A stretch of 39,879 bases of DNA from Nostoc sp. UCD121 (GCF_014222285.1 NZ_JACKZS010000052.1:1-39879); one strand, 5' to 3'; numbered from the stretch's first letter, positions 26,157 through 34,596 are shown. Translations and numbers: made by a program. The notes: generated from the sequence alone by a model not told the origin.

Positions 26157-26227
26157 GTGTGAGGAGCAAGTTAAAAATAAAAAGCGTTTGGGGTGGAAAC
26201 ACGGCAACACTCCCAGGCGCTTTTTAA
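26157..26227 (+). ncRNA. Yfr2-like small RNA, copy 3 of 3
   Basis: Placed 161 bp after copy 2 by the loop, with -10-like TAGTAT (26145-26150), six bases, then GTGTGAGGAGCAAG (two bases shorter at the 5' end). The stem AAAAAGCGTTTGGGG pairs with CTCCCAGGCGCTTTTT, using a G-T wobble where copy 1 has a T-A pair. It ends about 95 bp before the HD-domain gene, so it could also lie in or end just before that gene's leader. Confidence 0.75.
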
Positions 26228-26321
26228 TTGGTATGTAAAAACGATCACTTGCAGATCCTCTGGAATTATAATCAGCTACAGTCCAAAATCCAGTAAACCT
26301 CACACCCAATCAGAAATTCAG

Positions 26322-26954
26322 GTGCAAATCAATCGGCTGGCTGAACAAATTCAATTCATCATCGAAATTGATCGATTGAAGCAGATAATGCGGCAAACCC
26401 TACTTATGGATGGGTCACGCCGAGAAAATAGTGCAGAACACTCTTGGCATTTAGCTGTAATGGCGATCGCCTTAGTAGATTATGCCCCAGAGGGTGTTGA
26501 GATATTCCATGCCATCAAAATGCTGCTAATCCACGATTTGGTAGAAATTGATGCAGGTGACACCTTTTGTTACGATGTGCAGGGTAATGACAGCAAAGCA
26601 GTAAGAGAAGCACAAGCAGCATTGCGTTTATTCGGACTTTTGCCAGCAGATCAAGCTAGCGAGTTGCGTTTACTCTGGGATGAGTTTGAAGCAGGAGAAA
26701 CACCCACCGCCAAATTTGCCGCAGCCTTAGACCGTATACAACCTTTGCTGCATAATCAGCAAACTCAGGGCGGAACTTGGCGTATTCATGGCATTAGCCG
26801 CAATCAGGTGATGAAACGGGTTGCACCAGTAGAAACAGGTGCGCCGGAACTGTGGCCCTTTGTACTGCAATTGATTGATGATTGTGTGATAGCAGGATAT
26901 CTTAAAGATGATGCTGCCCTAATTACTCAAGATTTACGCGCTGAAAATTATTAG
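26322..26954 (+). CDS. HD-domain phosphohydrolase (HDDC2/YfbR-like)
   Basis: 210 residues from GTG at 26322. The open frame extends back into the third small-RNA copy, but those codons encode non-conserved sequence. There is no in-frame ATG before the conserved start region INRLAEQIQFIIEIDRLKQI. Metal-binding residues appear in ENSAEHSWHLAVMAIALVDY (first His), LLIHDLVEIDAGDTFCYD (the HD pair) and AALDRIQPLLHNQQTQGGTW (last Asp). Relatives dephosphorylate deoxynucleoside 5'-monophosphates. The cytosolic nucleotidase role is inferred from the family. Ribosome-binding sequence before the GTG is weak. Confidence 0.85.
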   Translation: MQINRLAEQIQFIIEIDRLKQIMRQTLLMDGSRRENSAEHSWHLAVMAIALVDYAPEGVEIFHAIKMLLIHDLVEIDAGDTFCYDVQGNDSKAVREAQAALRLFGLLPADQASELRLLWDEFEAGETPTAKFAAALDRIQPLLHNQQTQGGTWRIHGISRNQVMKRVAPVETGAPELWPFVLQLIDDCVIAGYLKDDAALITQDLRAENY

Positions 26955-27028
26955 CTTTTCCTAAGCCTAAATATATAAACCTCATCCATATTGAAACCAA
27001 AAGTTTTTTAAAAGATATATTTATTTAT

Positions 27029-27219
27029 GTAAGTTGGGTGGAGTGAAACGCAACCCGACATTACCACCTTATTTATGTTGCAATACGCTTGGGTTAATGG
27101 CTACTGGCAAAAATTTTGGGTTTTCGAGACGCGATAAATCGCCGTCTCTACAAGTATTTTGGTCTTATCTAAACTGTATCGATTTATGTTGGGTTACGCT
27201 ATCGCTGCACCCAACCTAC
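27029..27219. repeat. MITE-like element, 191 bp, with imperfect 30-bp ends
   Basis: The left end GTAAGTTGGGTGGAGTGAAA (from 27029) corresponds to the complement of the right end, GTAGGTTGGGTGCAGCGATA (to 27219). Both continue to AACCC. Inside at 27126-27148 is the palindrome GAGACGCGATAAATCG-CCGTCTC, also common in Nostoc intergenic DNA. It occupies most of the gap 26955-27412 between the HD gene and tRNA-Lys. An open frame crossing it is an artefact. Confidence 0.68.
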
Positions 27220-27412
27220 AAAACTACGGTTCTCGAAGTAGACGAGAGTTTAAATTCTAAAATCGTTTCTTTAACCATTTCATCTATAGATATTAGGTTG
27301 CGGAGGTTAACTCACAACCTTTTACAATTACTCTCCATTTTGTTGCAGATTAAAGGCAGTTCTATATTTGCAAAAGAATCTGCACCAAATAGTTGATTAA
27401 ATACTTCAAAGG

Positions 27413-27484
<72 letters not shown>

Positions 27485-27547
27485 ACACCAATAACCATCA
27501 TAGCACAACTTCTGAGAATTTAGCTAGTGATACGCCCAAAAAACGAA

Positions 27548-29791
27548 TTAAAGGGAGAATTTGATGGTGAAGGTGGTTTGACCGGCTCCACTCTCTACAT
27601 CAATTGAGCCGCCTAAATGTCTGACCATTTTCTGCACTAATGCTAATTCCAGCCCAGTGCCGCTGTGTTTCCAAGGATCGTGTTTGGAAAGGTGATAAAA
27701 AGGCTCAAAAATGCGTGACAGTTCATTGCTGGTAAGCTCTAGTCCAGAATTGCTAATATTAAGCTCTACTGCATCCCCTCTTAAGTGGGTAGAGACTGTG
27801 ACTGATTCACCTGCTGGGGTATATTTGCAGACATGGTTGAGTAGTTCGGTGATAATCCTCTCCATATCTGTGATATCTGTCTCTAAAGGCGGGAGTGCGC
27901 TATCGAGACTCAGTTTTAACTGCTGTCGTTGACAGTTGGTGAGGTCTCGAAAAGACTCGACAATGGGCTGAAGCCAGCTTTGTAAGTCAATGGCAATCAA
28001 TGTTGGGGGTTCGGGTTCTGCTTCGAGATATGTGAGTTTGAGTAGATCGTTAATTAACTTGCTTTCTCGCGCACACTCGTTATGCAGAATCTGCAAGAGT
28101 TGTGGAACTATTTCTATCTCTAATATTTCTGCTGGTGTTAAGACACTTTCGAGGGTTTGGACTGCAAGGCTGATGCTAGTTATTGGTGTTCGCAGTTCTT
28201 GAGAGAGATTTCGGAGAAATTGATTTTTGAGCCGATCGCAATTTTCTAATTCTTTTACCTGTGTCTGGGTTTGTTGGTAAAGTTGGGCTTGCCGAATTGC
28301 GATCGCACATTCATTGGCAACCTGCTGCACTAACTCAATTTCAAATTCATCAAATGCCTCTTGTGATGGTCTTGTCAACCAAAGATTTCCCAAAATCCCT
28401 TGAGTATCAAAAATTGGACAAGCCATCTGGGACATAACTAACAACTTTGGTTGCCATCCAGGGGCAACTTCCAAAAATTGCAAGGGTTGTTTTTGCAATA
28501 AGGGTTGATAAACTTCCAGACGGTCTGTAATCTGTCTAGTCAGTTCTTGACACTGCGGTAGGTTGATGCTGTACTCGTAGGCAATAGTTACCAGGGTTTG
28601 ACAGGGGCTATAGAGTTCAATTTGGCAACGTTCTAGGTTCAGTAACTCTGTTAATTCCTGAGTGACAGTCTGCAACACCTGAGCTTCATCAAGACGATCG
28701 CGGATTTGTTCTGTCATCCGGCGTACCAAGGCTTGAAAGTTTCGTACCTGCTGCAACTGATTTTTGTGCTTCTGTTTTTGCAACTCTATTTCGGTTTTGA
28801 GATCCTTGAACTGCTGACGAAGTTCTGCTTGTTGCACAGCAATGCCGATTTGAGTTGCCAGCTGTTTGAGTAAGCCAGTTTCTGCTTGCTGCCATTGACG
28901 CGATTCCTGGCAATGATGGGCAATCAATAGCCCCCACATATTTTGCTCTTGGAAAATCGGCACGACTACATTGGCTCTAATCTGCAAAGATGCCAGGAAA
29001 TCTATATGGTAAGGATGCAAGTCTGCTGCATAAATATCCTCAATAACTTGAATGCAACCTTGCCCGTAGTTTTCTGGATTGCCACTAAAGCAGGGATCGA
29101 TGATGTTTTTTCCCAATAGTGAATCGCTTGCAGCGACGCTTGCGGCAACAATTACCCCACTGCCATCAGCCTGGAAGCGATAAACTAGAATGCGATCGCA
29201 ATTCAAAAATTGCCGCAGTTCAATTGTTGTCTGATGCAGAATTGTCTCTAATTCTACAGATTGGTGAATTCGTTCGGCGATCGCTTCTAGCAATTGCTCC
29301 CGTTCAACCTGGAGTCCGACTGCTTCTTGCGCTTGCTTCACAGGGGTGATATTGCTACTAGTACCAATCAGTCGATAAATCCGGGAGTTAGTATCCCTTA
29401 GTGGCGTGAGAGTTGTACTCCACCAAGTAGTAACCCCCTGGAATTTCAAACATTGTTCGTAAGAAATAGTTTTACCAAATAGCACACAGTCAGCATAGTG
29501 CTGACGCACCCTTGCAGCATCGATGGGGGAGAGAATATCCTCTGGTTTTTTGCCTCGGAGATCGTCTGAGCGAATACCTATCCATCGCTCATGAGTGGGA
29601 TTAAGTGCCACATACTGAAAATCTCCATCCTCTAGAACATCTACTACAAATATTGATGCCTGCACAGAATCGTACATGCTCAGTAGAAATTGCTCACTAC
29701 TATTTTTCTCCTCTACTTCCGTGCCAAAGATAATTTGAGGGGGCGATAATTTTGTCAACTCCATAGTTGATTCTGCTGGATTTTTATTCAT
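27548..29791 (-). CDS. PAS-GAF-GAF sensor with degenerate histidine-kinase module
   Basis: 747 residues, no membrane helices. It has a PAS domain (about 35-155), a cyanobacteriochrome-like GAF (about 165-325) with DPCF (Cys234) but Tyr261 where the bilin-binding Cys is expected (HPYHIDFL, RANVVVPI), a coiled coil, a second GAF (about 350-505) and a kinase module. In that module the H box reads LSQELRTPI with Gln531 in place of the phosphoacceptor His. The N box has His653 (LLNHVCKYT) for the usual Asn, and the G2 box reads GTGLELAL with Glu715 for Gly. The DPWKHSGTGL subclass is cyanobacterial. Autophosphorylation is therefore doubtful; it may act as a pseudokinase or scaffold. Confidence 0.88.
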   Translation of the reverse strand: MNKNPAESTMELTKLSPPQIIFGTEVEEKNSSEQFLLSMYDSVQASIFVVDVLEDGDFQYVALNPTHERWIGIRSDDLRGKKPEDILSPIDAARVRQHYADCVLFGKTISYEQCLKFQGVTTWWSTTLTPLRDTNSRIYRLIGTSSNITPVKQAQEAVGLQVEREQLLEAIAERIHQSVELETILHQTTIELRQFLNCDRILVYRFQADGSGVIVAASVAASDSLLGKNIIDPCFSGNPENYGQGCIQVIEDIYAADLHPYHIDFLASLQIRANVVVPIFQEQNMWGLLIAHHCQESRQWQQAETGLLKQLATQIGIAVQQAELRQQFKDLKTEIELQKQKHKNQLQQVRNFQALVRRMTEQIRDRLDEAQVLQTVTQELTELLNLERCQIELYSPCQTLVTIAYEYSINLPQCQELTRQITDRLEVYQPLLQKQPLQFLEVAPGWQPKLLVMSQMACPIFDTQGILGNLWLTRPSQEAFDEFEIELVQQVANECAIAIRQAQLYQQTQTQVKELENCDRLKNQFLRNLSQELRTPITSISLAVQTLESVLTPAEILEIEIVPQLLQILHNECARESKLINDLLKLTYLEAEPEPPTLIAIDLQSWLQPIVESFRDLTNCQRQQLKLSLDSALPPLETDITDMERIITELLNHVCKYTPAGESVTVSTHLRGDAVELNISNSGLELTSNELSRIFEPFYHLSKHDPWKHSGTGLELALVQKMVRHLGGSIDVESGAGQTTFTIKFSL

Positions 29792-30134
29792 GCGAGAGTC
29801 CCTTTCTGTATTACTGACTCTTCTAGGCGCTCTCTTATCGTTATGCTTGTAGTAGATGCACTTTAGCGCCTATAGCAAAGTATTGTCAGCTGTTGCTCAT
29901 CGAAATTTAAATCTTTCTCTACTTCTGGTCAGAAATCTAGGAAAGCTAATAGAAGTCAGCTTAACAAATCCTGCTTTTTGAAGGCGAAAATACATTTGCA
30001 GTTGAGGGCAAATCTAATGATTTTTTGAACAGTTTTCCAAGATCTTTGCATATACTTAGGTACAATTATCATACTATATCAATTAATTTTACAATTCTTA
30101 ATAAATTTCTGGGGCAAGGCTGGGTAATGGGAAC
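29792..30134. other. Intergenic region, 343 bp
   Basis: AT-rich region upstream of the PAS-GAF gene and downstream of the membrane protein gene (both -). It should hold the PAS-GAF promoter. I see no open frame, repeat or strong hairpin. Confidence 0.45.
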
Positions 30135-30698
30135 TCACGACCGCAATTTATGAGCGTTCATTCCGGTGAGGATACCAACTAGCAGCCAAGTGATAGCTAA
30201 CCCTATAACTTCGCCTAAGAATAGTTGCGTTAAGTCGTGCAAAATCATCCCCACGGTAGAACCCACGGGCACAGCAACAGCCCAACTTACCGAAGAGACA
30301 AATATCCATCGCCACGCCACAGGCTGGGGAATTGCTAACCATTGTGTCAAACCAATTCCCAAGCCGCCAAGTGCCCCATAAATCGCTCCCGACAAGATTC
30401 TCAAAGGAAGAATCTGAATGTTGGGTACAATCCAACCTACCGCACCAATACCGATCGCAGTGATGATACTCCAACCCAAAAGACTTGACAAAATCCACCT
30501 GATGCAAAATACAGGGTCTTTGAGAAGACAACCTTGAGGAAGTGCGATCGCAAATCCGCCGATAGCTGCTTCTAGCACCCCAACATCTGCCTGATCGCCA
30601 ACTTCAATAAAAAGTAAACTCAATAAAAAACCGCCACAAGTAGCGAGAGTCCACAGCAGTGTAAAGCTAAATCTAGTATTTTCTGGCGCGAATGACAT
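30135..30698 (-). CDS. Polytopic membrane protein of unknown function
   Basis: 187 residues from the ATG at 30698 (MSFAPENTRFSFTLLWTLAT). The open frame extends 68 codons further, but that stretch translates heptamer repeats and the end of the neighbouring gene and is not conserved. Four or five hydrophobic helices are visible, including WTLATCGGFLLSLLF, WIVPNIQILPLRILSGAIYG and VIGLAITWLLVGILTGMNAH. Glycine-rich GAIYGALGGLGIGLTQWLAI suggests tight helix packing, and GxxQWL-type motifs recur in a family of cyanobacterial membrane proteins. Function unknown. Confidence 0.75.
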   Translation of the reverse strand: MSFAPENTRFSFTLLWTLATCGGFLLSLLFIEVGDQADVGVLEAAIGGFAIALPQGCLLKDPVFCIRWILSSLLGWSIITAIGIGAVGWIVPNIQILPLRILSGAIYGALGGLGIGLTQWLAIPQPVAWRWIFVSSVSWAVAVPVGSTVGMILHDLTQLFLGEVIGLAITWLLVGILTGMNAHKLRS

Positions 30699-30739
30699 TA
30701 AGGGGAATTGGGAATGGGGAATTGGAGCAGAGTAGAAAA

Positions 30740-30766
30740 TGACAAATGACAAATGACAAATGACAA
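30740..30766. repeat. Short tandem heptamer repeat (TGACAAA-type)
   Basis: The heptamer GACAAAT is repeated almost four times, immediately downstream of the GHL10-type gene stop codon. Next to it a GGGGAATTGGGAAT tract is similarly repetitive. Such heptamer arrays (STRR/LTRR-type) are a hallmark of heterocystous cyanobacteria. Confidence 0.85.
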
Positions 30767-30768
30767 TA

Positions 30769-32016
30769 TCAAAGTTTTTTTGGTTTGAATTGTCTGACAG
30801 TTCTAGCATTAAACATCTCAAAAAAAGCTTTGCGTCGCTGTTGGGGCGATTCCGGTACAATGTAACCCCAGAGACTCTCCCAGTAGAAAAAGGATATACC
30901 ACTAAAATTGCGATCGCGTACTGCTTGAACCTGTTCTCTAACTTGTGCCATTTTTACAGGATTACGCACCGTTCCCGTTGATATACCAATTTGTACAGGA
31001 ATTAGACTTTGAGCCAATTTTACAGATGGTTGTTCTAATTGAGCGATAAAAGAGCTTTTATCATTTCGATAAACTTGCAAAATTAACTCATTAACTAAAC
31101 CTTTTTTTACCCAATTCTCCCAGTCTTGCAAATAGTATTTGTAGGCAAAAGCTTGATAATTTGGAGATAGGGATATTTTGACTTTGGGTTTCACAGCCTT
31201 CACAGCTTGATAGAGTTCTGCCATGAAATCAGTAATTTTGTCTGCTCGCCAACGCATCCATTCTGAGTTAAAAGGGTCTATGGGAGGACTTTTACCTTTG
31301 TGTTCTTGCTGGTAGAGTTCAATCGTGAAGCGATCGTAGCCAAACTGTACTGGCATCCCAAAATGATCGTCAATCTGAATACCATCCACATCATAATCCC
31401 TGACTACTTCCAAAATTAGCCCTCGGATAAACTCTTGCACTTGCGGATGTAAGGGATTCAACCAAGCCAGCTTACTTACTAAACTATTATCAATTTCTTC
31501 TGGTGGTGCATCTTGGATAGACTTTATACCTTCTTGCCCAATTGTTAACCAGTCGGGATAACGCCTTGCTAATTGTGAATAATGCGGTGTCATAAACCCA
31601 TATTCAAACCAGGGAATGACTCTCAAATTTTTCTTTTTGGCAAGTGTCACTATCTTTGTTAAAACATCCTGTCCACCGTGCATGAAATTGAGAAAAGGTT
31701 GAGTATCTGAGCCTGTAGTCATTTCAGCTACAGCACTTTTATAAAAAGTATGTCCTCGGTTCCAAACTACAGGATAAATTGTATTAAAATTGAGGGACGA
31801 TAATTGGTTTATAGCCCGATTAATACCCCAAGGGACAAATAGTACACCACTAGCAACATTAGTGAGCCAAACGCCGCGAATTTCTGTAGGTAAAGGAATT
31901 ACTTTTTGGGAATAAACTGGGAGTGAAGAAACTGAAGAGAATGAAAAAACTGTTAAAGTGGCTACTAATCCCAAACACATTAAGTAAGAAACACAACGGC
32001 GAGCAACCCGGTTCAT
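30769..32016 (-). CDS. Glycoside hydrolase-like GHL10 (DUF187) family protein, secreted
   Basis: 415 residues. An N-terminal signal sequence (about 8-30, hydrophobic after RVARRC) indicates export; Cys14 and Cys8 near it do not form a clear lipobox. The catalytic-type barrel begins EIRGVWLTNVASGVLFVPWG, continues NTIYPVVWNRGHTFYKSAV, and has VIPWFEYGFMTPHYSQLARR and IQIDDHFGMPVQFGYD, the latter with the acidic pair expected at the active site. Related proteins act on peptidoglycan or other glycans outside the cell. The substrate is inferred. The gene overlaps only the unconserved 5' extension of the adjacent membrane protein frame. Confidence 0.88.
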   Translation of the reverse strand: MNRVARRCVSYLMCLGLVATLTVFSFSSVSSLPVYSQKVIPLPTEIRGVWLTNVASGVLFVPWGINRAINQLSSLNFNTIYPVVWNRGHTFYKSAVAEMTTGSDTQPFLNFMHGGQDVLTKIVTLAKKKNLRVIPWFEYGFMTPHYSQLARRYPDWLTIGQEGIKSIQDAPPEEIDNSLVSKLAWLNPLHPQVQEFIRGLILEVVRDYDVDGIQIDDHFGMPVQFGYDRFTIELYQQEHKGKSPPIDPFNSEWMRWRADKITDFMAELYQAVKAVKPKVKISLSPNYQAFAYKYYLQDWENWVKKGLVNELILQVYRNDKSSFIAQLEQPSVKLAQSLIPVQIGISTGTVRNPVKMAQVREQVQAVRDRNFSGISFFYWESLWGYIVPESPQQRRKAFFEMFNARTVRQFKPKKL

Positions 32017-32125
32017 TTGTAAGCGTGACCTAGTGCGATCGGAATATATATAACTACAAAATAAAGTTGTAATCCTCCGGATGATGTAAAGAAATGATGA
32101 TTAATAACTCAGAATTCAGAATGGG

Positions 32126-32296
32126 CTAAACGCCCCGCTAGCGCTAACAAGAGTCAGAATAGTTGAAAGCATACGGAGCCAGTTTTGGTTATGAATATAC
32201 TTAACGATACCAAAACCTAATAAATTAGAATTCCAAATTCTAATTCTAAACTCCTAACTTCTAATTCCTAACCCCTGACTCCTGACTCCTGAATTC
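32126..32296. repeat. Dispersed repeat and heptamer array upstream of the GHL10 gene
   Basis: GGGCTAAACGCCCCGCTAGC near 32124 resembles a Nostoc intergenic repeat. From 32233 a run of CTAATTC, CTAACCC and CTGACTC heptamers follows, ending at GAATTC just before the glcD stop codon. Together they fill most of the 287-bp gap between glcD and the GHL10-type gene. Confidence 0.75.
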
Positions 32297-32303
32297 TTTT
32301 TTA

Positions 32304-33776
32304 TTAAAATCTTTCCACACCTTCAAATTGCTTGACAGCATACGCATTTGCTGCTTCACCACAAGTTCGTGGTGTGGGGAATATCTTTTCAGGATTTGCT
32401 AAACCTTTAGGATTAAAAACTTGCCGTACCCATTGCATAGTTTCTAAATCCACTTGGCTAAACATCTGTGGCATATAGCACCTTTTCTCCGCACCAATGC
32501 CATGTTCACCAGAAATACTACCACCAACTTGAACACAAAGTTTAAGAATTTTTCCACCCATTTCTTCTACTTGTTCCAATGCTCCAGGCACAGAATTATC
32601 ATAAAGAATTAATGGATGAAGATTGCCATCACCAGCATGAAATACATTAGCAACACGATAACCATATTGTTCACTTAATGCCTCAATTTCATGAAGAACA
32701 TAAGGCAACTGAGTCCGGGGAATTACACCATCTTGCACATAATAATCTGGGCTTAAATGCCCAGCCGCAGCAAAAGCAGCTTTACGTCCTTTCCATAATT
32801 TCAATCTGGTTTCTGGGTCACTAGCAGAAGTGACATTTCGCGCCCCATTCTTTTTACATATTTCAGTTACTCGCTGCTTATTTCCTGCAACTTCTACTTC
32901 TAAACCGTCAATTTCGATTAGCAAAATAGCAGTAGCATCGCGGGGATAACAATTTGTGGCGACAACATCTTCAACTGCATTGATGCTGAAGTTATCCATC
33001 ATTTCCATACCGCCAGGAATAATTCCAGCGCTGATGATATCAGAAACAGTTGCTCCAGCAGCTTCAATACTGGTAAAATCTGCCAACAACACGCAAATTG
33101 ATTCTGCACTTTTGAGAATTCGCAAAGTAATTTCTGTGGCAATTCCTAAAGTGCCTTCAGAACCAACAAACACACCTGTTAAATCATAACCAGGCATTTC
33201 CGGGATTTGTCCACCTAAATCGACAATTTCCCCTTCTGGCGTGACAATTTTTAATCCTAAAACGTGGTTAGTGGTGACACCATATTTAAGACAATGTACG
33301 CCACCAGAGTTTTCAGCAATATTCCCCCCAATAGAGCAGATAATTTGGCTAGATGGGTCAGGAGCGTAGTAAAAACCAGCACCACTAACGGCTTGTGTTA
33401 CCCAACTATTAATTACGCCTGGTTGAACAATTGTGCGTTGATTTTCCAAATCAATGCTGATGATTTGCCGCATTAAAGAAGTGACAATCAAAACAGAGTC
33501 TTCCACTGGTAAAGCACCGCCAGATAGACCAGTGCCAGAACCGCGTGCGATGAAGGGGATAGAATACTGATTGCATATCTTTACCACTTGTGCAACTTGT
33601 TCTGTTGTTCTAGGTAATACCACTACAGCCGGTCGTTGGCGATAGCCAGTTAAACCATCACATTCATAAGTAATAAGTTCTTCACGGCGTTGCACTACAC
33701 CATTTTTGCCAAGGACAACCTCGAATGCTTTGATAATAGGTTTCCAGTCGTGTTGTTTTTTATCTTGGGTCAGCAT
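32304..33776 (-). CDS. glcD: FAD-linked oxidase, glycolate oxidase subunit GlcD type
   Basis: 490 residues. The FAD_binding_4 domain has FIARGSGTGLSGGALPVEDS, IVQPGVINSWVTQAVSGAGF and GGNIAENSGGVHCLKYGVTT. The C-terminal oxidase domain has NVFHAGDGNLHPLILYD and GGSISGEHGIGAEKRCYMPQ. These are standard for GlcD, which oxidises glycolate to glyoxylate in photorespiration, as in cyanobacteria that use glycolate dehydrogenase. The related D-lactate dehydrogenases share all the motifs, so glycolate specificity is probable rather than proven. GlcE and GlcF are not adjacent. Confidence 0.9.
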   Translation of the reverse strand: MLTQDKKQHDWKPIIKAFEVVLGKNGVVQRREELITYECDGLTGYRQRPAVVVLPRTTEQVAQVVKICNQYSIPFIARGSGTGLSGGALPVEDSVLIVTSLMRQIISIDLENQRTIVQPGVINSWVTQAVSGAGFYYAPDPSSQIICSIGGNIAENSGGVHCLKYGVTTNHVLGLKIVTPEGEIVDLGGQIPEMPGYDLTGVFVGSEGTLGIATEITLRILKSAESICVLLADFTSIEAAGATVSDIISAGIIPGGMEMMDNFSINAVEDVVATNCYPRDATAILLIEIDGLEVEVAGNKQRVTEICKKNGARNVTSASDPETRLKLWKGRKAAFAAAGHLSPDYYVQDGVIPRTQLPYVLHEIEALSEQYGYRVANVFHAGDGNLHPLILYDNSVPGALEQVEEMGGKILKLCVQVGGSISGEHGIGAEKRCYMPQMFSQVDLETMQWVRQVFNPKGLANPEKIFPTPRTCGEAANAYAVKQFEGVERF

Positions 33777-34308
33777 AGTTTTTAAAGTTAACTATAGTAA
33801 CTTAGAGTTTAAAACAATACACCAGGTTTTTGAGGGATTTGCCAATAGTTTTGAGCGGTTAACAACGTTTTAACCATTGCGGCGTTCTTTCTGACTTTAC
33901 CGCTCTAGAATTTACTGAGCTTATTTGCTCCATTTGAAAAACCTGATATTATCCATTCGTTACGACAGGTTGTCTCTTTGTCACAACTGCTTATGTATTA
34001 GTTGAAAGAACTTAAGTAAAACTTATTAATGATTCCCCACTCATGATGTCAAAGTAGTGGTTTTAGATATGCCAAGTTTATAAATATATGTTCAAATAGT
34101 TGAAATCAGTTTGAAAATAGCAAAGATTGACCATTCTTGCTCTATGGCATTGCTATATCTAGAAAAAATTAAAGATTTTATATCTACCTTAAGAAACAAA
34201 AATACAATTTGGTTTTATGTCTTCAGGTTTATGAAATCATGACAAACAATGCCTATAGTTGGGTCTTAGGTAGTCACATACCTAATTTCGTAAGTGAGGC
34301 TAACAATC
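33777..34308. other. Intergenic region upstream of the first peptide precursor, 532 bp
   Basis: Very AT-rich. TTGACC (34127-34132) followed after 17 bp by TTGCTA is a weak promoter candidate for the precursor gene. GTGAGG at 34294-34299 provides the ribosome-binding region for ATG 34309. No gene is supported here. Confidence 0.4.
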
Positions 34309-34596
34309 ATGTCATATCAAATCAACACATCTGAGTTGTTTGTTGAGTTATTTAATGAACAACAAGAGCTACTCGCTGGAGGTGTAGACTCTCAGAGAAA
34401 TCAGAGCAATTTCGCTAGAAGACTTACAAGGTTAGACGGAACGAGCCGATCTGGGCCTAATGGCAGCGAAGCTAACAGTAAAGGATCAAATGACGGTACT
34501 CAGACATCAGCATCACAGGGCCTACAATTAGGTGGTGCTGCTGTTATACCTGCACTTGCATTACCTCCTTTATTACCAGGTCTGTTTACTGCTTAG
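34309..34596 (+). CDS. Double-glycine-leader peptide precursor, CTB-bacteriocin-like
   Basis: 95 residues. I chose ATG 34309; an in-frame GTG at 34294 falls inside the ribosome-binding sequence. The leader MSYQINTSELFVELFNEQQE is followed by LLAGG, ending at Gly25, the classical double-glycine processing site for C39 peptidases. The ELFxELxxEQQELLAGG pattern fits what I know as the cyanobacterial CTB family of bacteriocin precursors. The released peptide would be about 70 residues: a Ser/Gly/Asn-rich, Arg-containing section, then a second LGG and a hydrophobic end (AAVIPALALPPLLPGLFTA). It has no Cys, so no lanthionines or disulfides. It is 1.06 kb upstream of the exporter genes on the same strand. 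Activity is unknown. Confidence 0.87.
   Translation: MSYQINTSELFVELFNEQQELLAGGVDSQRNQSNFARRLTRLDGTSRSGPNGSEANSKGSNDGTQTSASQGLQLGGAAVIPALALPPLLPGLFTA

Noticed and set aside
26193..26321. 5' extension of the HD-domain gene
   Set aside because: It overlaps the hairpin of the third small RNA and encodes unconserved residues. The conserved protein begins near GTG 26322.
25752..26321. CRISPR array as an explanation of the regular 160-bp repeats
   Set aside because: Units are too long and contain promoter and terminator features. There are no unique spacers of 30-40 bp and no cas genes.
30700..30902. GTG-started 68-residue N-terminal extension of the membrane protein
   Set aside because: The stretch translates heptamer repeats and the tail of the GHL10-type gene; the ATG at 30698 gives a natural membrane protein start.
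34294..34308. GTG start adding five residues to the first peptide precursor
   Set aside because: The GTG lies in the GTGAGG ribosome-binding sequence, and the ATG at 34309 gives the standard MSxxI leader start.
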